Shown: in pieces, positions 1-4,625 of the stretch
How positions within the stretch are numbered: position 1 is the stretch's first letter
How the letters are laid out: every line of letters starts with the position of its first letter
Origin: Candidatus Pelagibacter sp. TMED239
GTDB taxonomy: Bacteria; Pseudomonadota; Alphaproteobacteria; Pelagibacterales; Pelagibacteraceae
DNA length: 5,348 nucleotides
Reading direction: 5' to 3'
Assembly (NCBI GenBank): GCA_002169475.2
Contig: NHKK02000012.1
Coordinates: 13,629-18,976 of the forward strand
The notes under the pieces: generated by a model
Told to the model about the DNA's origin: nothing
The model's database searches: none
The model's input: the letters and a program-made list of their open reading frames with translations, nothing else
Position numbers and translations under genes: made by a program

Positions 1-338
1 GGCTCATTGATCCCGTCAGCAGAAGTACATAACTGCTGTAAGGCATTTACTTTATTTGTGTTTCGAAAATATATATCGTGATTACCGATAATAATGTGTG
101 TATCTATTTTTTCATTCCAAAGTCTTTGTAAAAACTTCGTTCTAAAGTTGTCAGCAATTCTATAATTGATAAACTTTCTACGATCAACTACATCACCTAA
201 ATGTATTAGGGTCTTTACATTGTGTTCCTTTAAATAAGGAAAAAATATCTCATCATAAAATTTGTGAAAGAAATCGTCAAATATAATGCTGTCGTTTCTT
301 GCACCAAAATGGGTGTCGTTTAATAATGCAATTTTCAT
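1..338 (-). CDS. 47: Recombination endonuclease subunit gp47 (Mre11-like), N-terminal part
   Basis: This is the first 112 codons of the nuclease subunit of the phage gp46/gp47 complex, the T4 counterpart of Mre11/Rad50 (SbcD/SbcC), which resects DNA ends for recombination-dependent replication and repair. The frame is open from the ATG at 338 to the window edge, so the 3' part is missing. Calcineurin-type metallophosphatase motifs are visible in order: D8-T-H10, then G48-D49-V-V-D52-R53-R54, then G85-N86-H87-D88. These are expected to bind the two catalytic metal ions. The spacing and flanking residues resemble T4 gp47 (GDIFDVRK and VGNHD there). The gene starts 15 bases after the stop of gene 55, with a good ribosome binding site (AGG at 346-344, repeated at 342-340), so it is probably cotranscribed with 55. 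Gene 46 would be expected next, outside the window. I read this gene directly from the sequence; identification is confident. Confidence 0.93.
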   Translation of the reverse strand, partial: MKIALLNDTHFGARNDSIIFDDFFHKFYDEIFFPYLKEHNVKTLIHLGDVVDRRKFINYRIADNFRTKFLQRLWNEKIDTHIIIGNHDIYFRNTNKVNALQQLCTSADGINE

Positions 339-350
339 ACCTACCTACTA
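339..350 (-). promoter_or_regulatory. Ribosome binding site of gene 47
   Basis: Read on the minus strand, the short gap between genes 55 and 47 carries TAGTAGGTAGGT directly before ATG. It contains two AGG cores, the first spaced 5 bases from the start codon. This is one of the clearer Shine-Dalgarno sequences in the window and fixes the gp47 start at 338, in agreement with the start of the phosphatase fold. Confidence 0.7.
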
Positions 351-353
351 AAA

Positions 354-872
354 TTACTTTTTTGTTTTCTTCTTTGCTTTTGGTTCTTCTTCTATTGTAT
401 TTCTTTGTAAGAAATCTAACATCTGACTATGGTACTTTGTATCATCACCTGTCAATTGATCCATCATACTTTCAACTCCTGAATTTACGATTAATCTAGA
501 TTTAACTATTTGTTGTTTTTTTTCTTTTTGTATTCTTCGTATAAAAGCATAGTATATAATTTGTGTAAAATAAGCAAATGGGTTCTTTGATTTAGTTGGA
601 TCAAAGTTGCTCATATACTGTAAACAGTTCTCTATACCATCCGAAATCATATCATCTCGGTAAGGATAGTTTATAAAATTAGGTCTATATGAAAGGTGAT
701 TAGCAATCTTTAAAAAACACTCGCCTATATAATTAGTTACAGGAGGATTCTTTCTATTTCTAGCGGCTGCCTTTTCACACTTTAATTTGTATTCGGTCAT
801 CGCCTCAAGAAACTTCTTGTTATCTACATAGTGAGGTTTTTGTTTTGCTTTTAATGTTCTTTTTGTTTCCAT
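354..872 (-). CDS. 55: Late-transcription sigma factor gp55
   Basis: This is the phage sigma-like factor that directs host RNA polymerase to late promoters (TATAAATA), acting with the sliding clamp gp45 and the co-activator gp33 in T4. The 172-residue product is close to T4 gp55 in length (about 185). The N-terminus (HYVDNKKFLEAMTEYK, residues 14-29) parallels YNYVNNKELLQAIIDWK in T4. Residues 73-119 match the sigma region 2-like core: DDMISDGIE, then NFDPTKSKNPFAYFTQ, then AFIRRIQKEKK. T4 gp55 ends in a clamp-binding motif (SLDFLYE); here the equivalent MLDFL lies at 151-155 and is followed by 17 more residues, acidic (EEE) and then lysine-rich (KAKKKTKK). A consensus sigma70-type promoter lies just upstream. 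Finding it under an early-type promoter fits its role in turning on late genes. The start at 872 is supported by the N-terminal similarity. Confidence 0.93.
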   Translation of the reverse strand: METKRTLKAKQKPHYVDNKKFLEAMTEYKLKCEKAAARNRKNPPVTNYIGECFLKIANHLSYRPNFINYPYRDDMISDGIENCLQYMSNFDPTKSKNPFAYFTQIIYYAFIRRIQKEKKQQIVKSRLIVNSGVESMMDQLTGDDTKYHSQMLDFLQRNTIEEEPKAKKKTKK

Positions 873-882
873 AATATCTCTT

Positions 883-911
883 ATTATACATTATTTAGGT
901 GCTATTGTCAA
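883..911 (-). promoter_or_regulatory. Sigma70-type promoter of gene 55
   Basis: On the minus strand, TTGACA (911-906) and TATAAT (888-883) are separated by exactly 17 bases, a full consensus match for both hexamers. The predicted transcription start is near 877-875, only 3 to 5 bases before the gene 55 ATG at 872. The purine stretch AAGAGA (882-877) that could serve as a ribosome binding site would then be mostly outside the transcript. The -35 hexamer is preceded by TAGGGCC, similar to the uvsY promoter. This would be read by unmodified host polymerase, so gp55 is probably made early or middle. Promoter activity is predicted, not shown. Confidence 0.8.
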
Positions 912-949
912 GGCCCTATATCATTTTTAAATTTATTTTCGCCTGCTGC

Positions 950-977
950 TTGACAGTTCTAGGAAAGTGTATATAAT
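950..977 (+). promoter_or_regulatory. Plus-strand sigma70-type promoter with no known gene downstream
   Basis: TTGACA (950-955) and TATAAT (972-977) lie 16 bases apart on the plus strand, opposite to every gene in the window. The predicted start is around 984. The transcript would run through 995-1009, complementary to a conserved 23S rRNA segment, and then antisense into the 3' end of the Sm-like gene. Both hexamers are perfect, and the site is intergenic, which argues for function, but in AT-rich DNA such matches also arise by chance. No plus-strand ORF of substance follows. Confidence 0.5.
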
Positions 978-991
978 AGACTATGTAGTCT
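978..991. repeat. Short inverted repeat just downstream of the plus-strand promoter
   Basis: AGACT (978-982) and AGTCT (987-991) form a 5-bp stem around a 4-base loop. On the plus strand it is followed by a short T run (991-994), so it could act as a weak terminator or attenuator of the plus-strand transcript, or as the 5' hairpin of that RNA. On the minus strand it lies downstream of the Sm-like gene but lacks a T tract. The stem is too short and AT-rich to be a confident terminator in either direction. Confidence 0.35.
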
Positions 992-1009
992 TTTGAGAGA
1001 ACCAGCTAT
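981..1009 (-). other. 23S rRNA-like segment (domain II, helix 35 region)
   Basis: Read on the minus strand, 1009-997 is ATAGCTGGTTCTC, identical to 13 bases of the nearly universal segment of bacterial 23S rRNA around E. coli position 800. The similarity continues weakly as CAAAAG-ACTA-TAG, where the rRNA has CCGAAAG-CTATTTAG. As in the rRNA, TAGC (1008-1005) could pair with a downstream G(A)CTA (990-986, one bulged A). The segment lies only a few bases past the stop codon of the Sm-like gene. The rRNA sequence is from memory, and a chance match is possible; see findings. Confidence 0.35.
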
Positions 1010-1011
1010 AC

Positions 1012-1476
1012 CTAGTGTACAGTCTTGGTACCATCAACTAAATGGTCAATATCTTCTTCACTATATTCCTCACCTCGTTCTTGTCTATCTAACTCGTCAG
1101 CAATCTTTAATATTTTATTAATTTCATCCGTTGTTAGTGGGGCGTGTTTAGGCGTTTCGTTTGTCAACTTATTTAATATAACTTCGTAATAATGTGATAA
1201 GTCTTTGGTTGCTTCAACAACCGTCATAATCTTGTCTGTTGGTATTCTAAATGAATTTGTAGTAGTAAAAGGTATCCAAGGTGTAAGTGTGGAATCTTCT
1301 TTAATACCAAAACCTGTAACTCTTGATAAAGATTTTAATTCTAAAGGATTCTTAACTTTTAAATATTTGTTATCACCAAGCTGTACTGTTTGTATTATCT
1401 TTCCTACTAAAAGAGTACCATCAGTCAACTTGATCATTTGGTAGTTTTTTATATCTTCCATACTATTATTTATCAT
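1012..1476 (-). CDS. Sm-like small protein, possibly RNA-binding, function unknown
   Basis: I do not recognise a named T4 homologue. The N-terminal part (about residues 6-90 of the 154-residue reading) looks like the Sm/LSm-like beta-barrel proteins seen in marine T4-like phages: YQMIKLTDGTLLVGKI is followed by a second strand pair around KYLKVKNPLEL, then a hydrophobic segment with PWIPF, and an IMTVVEATKDL strand-helix end. The C-terminal part is helical and acidic (ERGEEYSEEDIDH). Two starts are plausible. The ATG at 1476 overlaps the uvsW stop as ATGA and would be translationally coupled to uvsW. The ATG at 1461 (residue 6, giving 149 residues) has GATAAATA exactly 5 bases upstream, the same arrangement as the tail gene, and would start a late leaderless transcript. 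Neither has a strong Shine-Dalgarno sequence. The fold is inferred from pattern only. That it is a real gene is confident; function is not assigned. Confidence 0.72.
   Translation of the reverse strand: MINNSMEDIKNYQMIKLTDGTLLVGKIIQTVQLGDNKYLKVKNPLELKSLSRVTGFGIKEDSTLTPWIPFTTTNSFRIPTDKIMTVVEATKDLSHYYEVILNKLTNETPKHAPLTTDEINKILKIADELDRQERGEEYSEEDIDHLVDGTKTVH
1467..1474 (-). promoter_or_regulatory. Late-promoter-like motif (GATAAATA) at the Sm-like gene
   Basis: On the minus strand GATAAATA is followed by ATAGT and ATG (1461). It differs from the T4 late promoter TATAAATA only in the first base, which is known to be relaxed in marine T4-like phages. The 5-base gap to ATG is identical to that at the tail gene (5231-5238), and the two gaps share TAGT. 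If the start lies 6 bases after the motif, as in T4, transcription begins on the A of the ATG at 1461. The motif overlaps the first possible start codon (1476) and the uvsW stop. Confidence 0.5.
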
Positions 1477-2951
1477 TCTTTTAAATCTATGTTATGTATT
1501 TCGTAATCAAATTCTTCTTCGGTGTATATATTAATTCTTTCTTGAAAGTGTTTAAGTGTATAGTTTTCTTTTGATTTATAAGTTAAATCATCTGCTATAT
1601 CATATAGAGTAGCATTCACTTTATTATCACCTAATCTTAAACCACGACCAATAGATTGTAAGTTTCTAATTCTACTTTTAGAAGGACTGGCAAAAACTAT
1701 GTTATGTAAATTTTTAATATTGATACCAGTAGAGAATGTGCCATAACTTGCGATAATAATAGCATTGTTTTCTTTCTCTACGATTGCTCTTGCCTGTTCT
1801 CTTTCATCTGTTTCTACACCACCGTGAATATAAAAAATTCTTCTTTCGTCATCCGCTTTACTTTTTATAATATCATATAGATTCTTGCCATGTTTTTCTA
1901 CTAGTTGAAATAAGACTAAAGTATTTCCTTTTGCCTTGAGTGCTAGATTTCTAATAAAATTATTTCTTGAGGTACTACTAACTAAATAATCAACCTCATC
2001 TTGATACTTACCATTGACTACCATTCTTGAGTTTTCTTCGGTGTGTTTTAATATTAGACAACGAACCACTAAATCAGATAGTTGTTTTTTATCCATAAGT
2101 TTTTTAGTTGATGTAACCTTATTGACAGCACCAAACAAACCTTCTAATACTAGTTTATGTGTATGGGCACCATCGAGTGTACCTGTAAGACCGATACGAT
2201 ATTTACAACCAGTTAGTTTTGACATTATTTCTGTAAGTGATTTTGATTTAAATAAATGTGCTTCGTCACCAAAGACAGCACCAAACTGATCAAAATATTT
2301 TTTCGGCAACTTATATAAACTCTGCCATGTAGATATTAAAACTTTTTTAGTTGTTTGATTTGAATATCCACTATACAGTCTATGACAATTCTTTTCTACA
2401 TTCCAACCATAAGATTTAAAATCAGAATACATTTGCTCAACTAAAGATGTTGTCGGTACAATTAATAGACACCGATTATTTTCTTCATCTTTAAGTAGAT
2501 GTGAATAATATCTTATGAGAGAATATATAATAAATGATTTACCTGAAGCAGTAGGACTTAGTAGTAATGCACGATTAAATTTTAGACTATGATATATGGC
2601 GTCTATTTGATAATCTCTTGCTTCGAATGATTGACCTAGACTATTAGAAAACTTGGTAACAATATCTTTATCTACTTTATTATCTATATCAACATCCTTA
2701 CCAGCAACTATATGATATCCTCGTTCTTCGGTAAATGCTTTGATGTAAGGATATAATCCAAAGTATATTTCTTTTGTTTTTTGAGAGAATAATCTTATTT
2801 TACCATCCCACATACGATTACGAAATGCAGGCATAAACTTATAACCTGGTACATAGAAAGTAAAAAATTCTGAAAGTTCTCGTTGAATGTCAGATTCACA
2901 ATCAACCGTTAGATACACCTCGTCTTTTTTTTCTACAATCAGCGTGTTCAT
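1473..2951 (-). CDS. uvsW: UvsW-type DNA/RNA helicase
   Basis: UvsW is the superfamily 2 helicase of T4-like phages. It unwinds R-loops, D-loops and other branched DNA, regresses forks, and helps shift replication from origin-dependent to recombination-dependent initiation. The 492 residues match T4 UvsW in length and order. The N-terminal substrate-binding domain contains FFTFYVPGYKFMPAFRNRMWDGKIRL (28-53; T4 has FFSFEADGYRFNPRFRYGNWDGRIRL). Helicase motifs follow: YQIDAI (114-119), Walker A SPTASGKS (132-139), VPTTSLV (165-171), the DEAH box (229-232; DECH in T4), TGT (256-258), and in the second RecA-like domain SYGTFSTGINIKNL (402-415) and QSIGRGLR (432-439). All catalytic motifs look intact. 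It starts 3 bases after the stop of the upstream oxygenase without a clear ribosome binding site, which suggests translational coupling, and its stop overlaps the next gene's first ATG. Confidence 0.96.
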   Translation of the reverse strand: MNTLIVEKKDEVYLTVDCESDIQRELSEFFTFYVPGYKFMPAFRNRMWDGKIRLFSQKTKEIYFGLYPYIKAFTEERGYHIVAGKDVDIDNKVDKDIVTKFSNSLGQSFEARDYQIDAIYHSLKFNRALLLSPTASGKSFIIYSLIRYYSHLLKDEENNRCLLIVPTTSLVEQMYSDFKSYGWNVEKNCHRLYSGYSNQTTKKVLISTWQSLYKLPKKYFDQFGAVFGDEAHLFKSKSLTEIMSKLTGCKYRIGLTGTLDGAHTHKLVLEGLFGAVNKVTSTKKLMDKKQLSDLVVRCLILKHTEENSRMVVNGKYQDEVDYLVSSTSRNNFIRNLALKAKGNTLVLFQLVEKHGKNLYDIIKSKADDERRIFYIHGGVETDEREQARAIVEKENNAIIIASYGTFSTGINIKNLHNIVFASPSKSRIRNLQSIGRGLRLGDNKVNATLYDIADDLTYKSKENYTLKHFQERINIYTEEEFDYEIHNIDLKE

Positions 2952-2954
2952 AGA

Positions 2955-3548
2955 TTAAAGTAACCAAGTCATTATGCTGTATCTTGTTCCGTTTTTTACT
3001 TTCTTTACTTCGTGTGGATACATAAAGTTAGAAGGAAAAACAACAGCAGATCCTTGTTGTTTAGGTGCAGTAAACAAACCATCGCATAATTCAAATTCAC
3101 CACCATCATAGTCATCATTTAAAAATATTAAAGATGTAAGATGTGGATAACCATATTGTTGTCCGTGACTATGGTGAATATTATCTATATGACTTTTCAT
3201 AAATCCGCCCTTAGCATAACGATTGATTCTAAAGTCAGTAAATTTTTGAGGTTTTATTCGAGTGTGTTCTTGAGTATATTCTGAAATTGTTTTCACGAAA
3301 GCAGTTCTTAAATGATTATAATATCCATGACTATCATTTTGTCTAATCCAATATTCTTTCATATCAACTTTAGATGTGCCTAGATTTTTATTATGATTTG
3401 AAAATGTTGATGTATTCCACTTTGCGTTTTTATAATAATGTGATATAATTGAATTACATAATTTAGGATCAACGACTTCTGGATAAAATTCTATGAAGTC
3501 AGTAACCTTTGGTTTATAATCTTCAATAGATGGCGGATTGTAAGTCAT
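2955..3548 (-). CDS. 2-Oxoglutarate/Fe(II)-dependent oxygenase, prolyl 4-hydroxylase type
   Basis: This 197-residue protein has the double-stranded beta-helix motifs of Fe(II)/2-oxoglutarate dioxygenases of the P4H/PKHD-type family, which hydroxylate a substrate while converting 2-oxoglutarate to succinate. The expected metal ligands are H120 and D122 (SHID) and the distal H179 (YPHEV); R189 (GTRYSIMTWLL) is placed to bind 2-oxoglutarate. YDGGEFEL (147-154) and PKQQGSAVVFPS (162-173) are typical connecting strands. All key residues are present, so it should be active. The substrate is unknown: proteins, nucleobases or small molecules are all possible. Its ATG lies inside the upstream oxygenase gene (26-base overlap), with a good ribosome binding site GGGAG 6 bases before it. 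It is not an obvious recent duplicate of its neighbour; the two belong to different subfamilies. Confidence 0.9.
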   Translation of the reverse strand: MTYNPPSIEDYKPKVTDFIEFYPEVVDPKLCNSIISHYYKNAKWNTSTFSNHNKNLGTSKVDMKEYWIRQNDSHGYYNHLRTAFVKTISEYTQEHTRIKPQKFTDFRINRYAKGGFMKSHIDNIHHSHGQQYGYPHLTSLIFLNDDYDGGEFELCDGLFTAPKQQGSAVVFPSNFMYPHEVKKVKNGTRYSIMTWLL

Positions 3549-4158
3549 GGTGTTCTCCCATTTGTCCTTTGATATGTATATTCCAAGATATACTTATTCG
3601 ATTACTTTTTGATGTGTTTGTATTCACCCAATGCATTAACCATGACGGAAATATTATTGCTCTATTTGTTTTAGAAGCATATAATAATAGATTAGAATTT
3701 TCAGTGGTGTGTTCTAATTTTCTTGGTACCAGTACATCGGCCGCAGGTCTAGGGTCTTGAAAAGTAATACCTGCGTTTTGATCAGAATATAAGTAATATA
3801 CTCCACTCCATAAATTATTTGAATGTGTATGTGCTCTATGCATTTCGCCAGGTGCAATTATATTTGCCCACATACCTGACATGAATAGATTTTCAAGTTC
3901 AACATTGTATTTTAATGTTTTCATATTCTCTAAATTCTTTTTTAGAATTAAATCTGCTAAAGGTTGAAATTCCTTTTCGTTGTATAGAAAAGAATGTGTT
4001 TGAAAGTTTGGTTTATTTTTATCTCTTTTTGCCCATAGTTTTTCGATATGTTTTTTCATACCCTGAATAAGACTATCTGTATATTCTGGTCCTTCTAGTG
4101 AATTGATAAAATCATCACCTATGAATATGTTTGTAGGAAATCTTTGTTGATGTTCCAT
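3523..4158 (-). CDS. Putative 2-oxoglutarate/Fe(II) oxygenase, second subfamily
   Basis: This 211-residue protein resembles the family of putative 2OG-Fe(II) oxygenases (the group defined by TIGR02466/PF13759) common in marine phages. Visible signatures are PGEMHRAHTHSNNLWSGVYYL (103-123), GITFQDPRP (130-138), AIIFPSWLMHWVN (167-179) and NRISISWN (186-193). H110 and H112 are candidates for the proximal metal site, H176 is the distal histidine, and R187 is the likely 2-oxoglutarate-binding arginine. The usual HxD is replaced by HxH or HxHxN, so the exact ligand set is uncertain. The start codon shares one base with the uvsY stop (TAATG), with GGGG 7 bases upstream, and the 3' end overlaps the next oxygenase by 26 bases. 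The gene is therefore part of the uvsY-uvsW operon. Substrate unknown. Confidence 0.85.
   Translation of the reverse strand: MEHQQRFPTNIFIGDDFINSLEGPEYTDSLIQGMKKHIEKLWAKRDKNKPNFQTHSFLYNEKEFQPLADLILKKNLENMKTLKYNVELENLFMSGMWANIIAPGEMHRAHTHSNNLWSGVYYLYSDQNAGITFQDPRPAADVLVPRKLEHTTENSNLLLYASKTNRAIIFPSWLMHWVNTNTSKSNRISISWNIHIKGQMGEHHDLQSAIY
3555..3559 (-). promoter_or_regulatory. Ribosome binding site of the P4H-type oxygenase
   Basis: GGGAG on the minus strand lies 6 bases before the ATG at 3548, within the coding sequence of the upstream oxygenase. It supports this start and independent initiation of the overlapping gene. Confidence 0.65.
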
Positions 4159-4586
4159 TATATTGCCCCGCTAGTAAACTTCTTCCATTCAATAGCATTC
4201 TTAATTAAGAAAGTTCTGTTATTAATACTTCTCAACACTTGCTCTAAATACTTAACCACAGTATTAAGATAGGCAACTTTTTGATCTGCCTTTTGTAGTT
4301 CTTCATCTGAGTCAATGTAGATATGAACATCTGCTTTTAATACTTTAAGATCAAATGGTTTTTCTTTGTATACCGAAGCGTCTGCTTTACCAGTATAATA
4401 TTCCCATTTTTCTCTTACAAGTATTTTATGATCATACTCTGCCTTTTTTAAGAGTAAAGAAAACTTGTTAAAATGTTGAAGATATTTGTTATGTAGTAGA
4501 GGTATCTTAATTGATTCTGAATCTAGTTCAGTATCATCTAATTTAAAATCCTTACTAACCTGTGCTTGTAATTCGTCTAATGTCAT
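4158..4586 (-). CDS. uvsY: UvsY recombination mediator
   Basis: UvsY is the recombination mediator of T4-like phages. It binds single-stranded DNA coated with gp32 and helps load the UvsX recombinase. The 142 residues match T4 UvsY (137). The N-terminus MTLDELQAQVSKDFKLDDTEL parallels MRLEDLQEELKKDVFIDSTKL, and the central REKWEYYTGKAD (58-69) parallels KARLDYYSGRGD, the best conserved region, within a lysine-rich helix implicated in DNA binding. The C-terminal half (VAYLNTVVKYLEQVLRSINNRTFLIKNAIEWKKF) matches the heptad-like helix used for oligomerisation in T4. The start at 4586 is fixed by this similarity. It has its own promoter in the 39-base gap after the tail gene, yet no room for a ribosome binding site in the predicted transcript. 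It is the first gene of an operon running into the oxygenases and uvsW. Confidence 0.94.
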   Translation of the reverse strand: MTLDELQAQVSKDFKLDDTELDSESIKIPLLHNKYLQHFNKFSLLLKKAEYDHKILVREKWEYYTGKADASVYKEKPFDLKVLKADVHIYIDSDEELQKADQKVAYLNTVVKYLEQVLRSINNRTFLIKNAIEWKKFTSGAI

Positions 4587-4593
4587 AGTGTAT

Positions 4594-4622
4594 ATTATAT
4601 CACCTTATCGGTGAAAAGTCAA
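4594..4622 (-). promoter_or_regulatory. Sigma70-type promoter of uvsY
   Basis: On the minus strand TTGACT (4622-4617) and TATAAT (4599-4594) are spaced by 17 bases. Normal start-site spacing puts +1 at 4587 or on the A of the uvsY ATG (4586), predicting a leaderless mRNA. The -35 is preceded by TTAGGCC, partly formed by the stop codon of the tail gene, and shares AGG-CCTTGAC with the gene 55 promoter. This places uvsY and the genes behind it under early-type control, separate from the late tail gene upstream. Confidence 0.78.
4600..4614. promoter_or_regulatory. Inverted repeat in the spacer of the uvsY promoter
   Basis: TCACC and GGTGA form a perfect 5-base inverted repeat around TTATC, lying wholly between the -35 and -10 elements of the uvsY promoter. 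Such a position would suit an operator for a repressor or activator. It is short enough to have arisen by chance, and the gene 55 promoter spacer has only the half-site CACC. Confidence 0.3.
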
Positions 4623-4625
4623 GGC

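Larger units (their letters stand above)
873..1011. other. Intergenic regulatory region between the Sm-like gene and gene 55
   Basis: This is the longest non-coding stretch between identified genes in a window where most other gaps are 0 to 40 bases. It holds the gene 55 promoter on the minus strand, a second consensus-like promoter on the plus strand (950-977), a short inverted repeat (978-991), and a segment whose minus-strand reading resembles a conserved 23S rRNA hairpin (981-1009). I see no tRNA and no convincing small ORF in it, and no strong intrinsic terminator for the Sm-like gene, so some read-through into gene 55 is likely. Confidence 0.6.

Noticed and set aside
299..499. Plus-strand ORF with a hydrophobic, membrane-like stretch
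   Set aside because: It lies antisense to the 3' end of gene 55 and the start of gene 47. The Leu/Phe run is simply the complement of the lysine- and glutamate-rich gp55 tail.
929..940. AAATAAATTT on the minus strand as another late promoter
   Set aside because: It does not match NATAAATA fully and no start codon or gene follows at suitable distance.
873..1011. tRNA or small protein gene in the intergenic gap
   Set aside because: No cloverleaf or T-loop pattern could be formed, and frames are interrupted after a few codons on both strands.
1205..1444. Plus-strand ORF of 79 codons
   Set aside because: It is entirely antisense to the Sm-like gene, whose protein pattern and operon position are convincing; no ribosome binding site or recognisable protein.
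2014..2289. Plus-strand ORF of 91 codons, and a TTGACA followed by TAATAC near 2123-2151
   Set aside because: Both lie inside the uvsW coding sequence, which has all helicase motifs on the other strand. The -10 match is poor and such matches are expected in AT-rich DNA.
3530..3760. Plus-strand ORF of 76 codons
   Set aside because: Antisense to the second oxygenase; no independent coding evidence.
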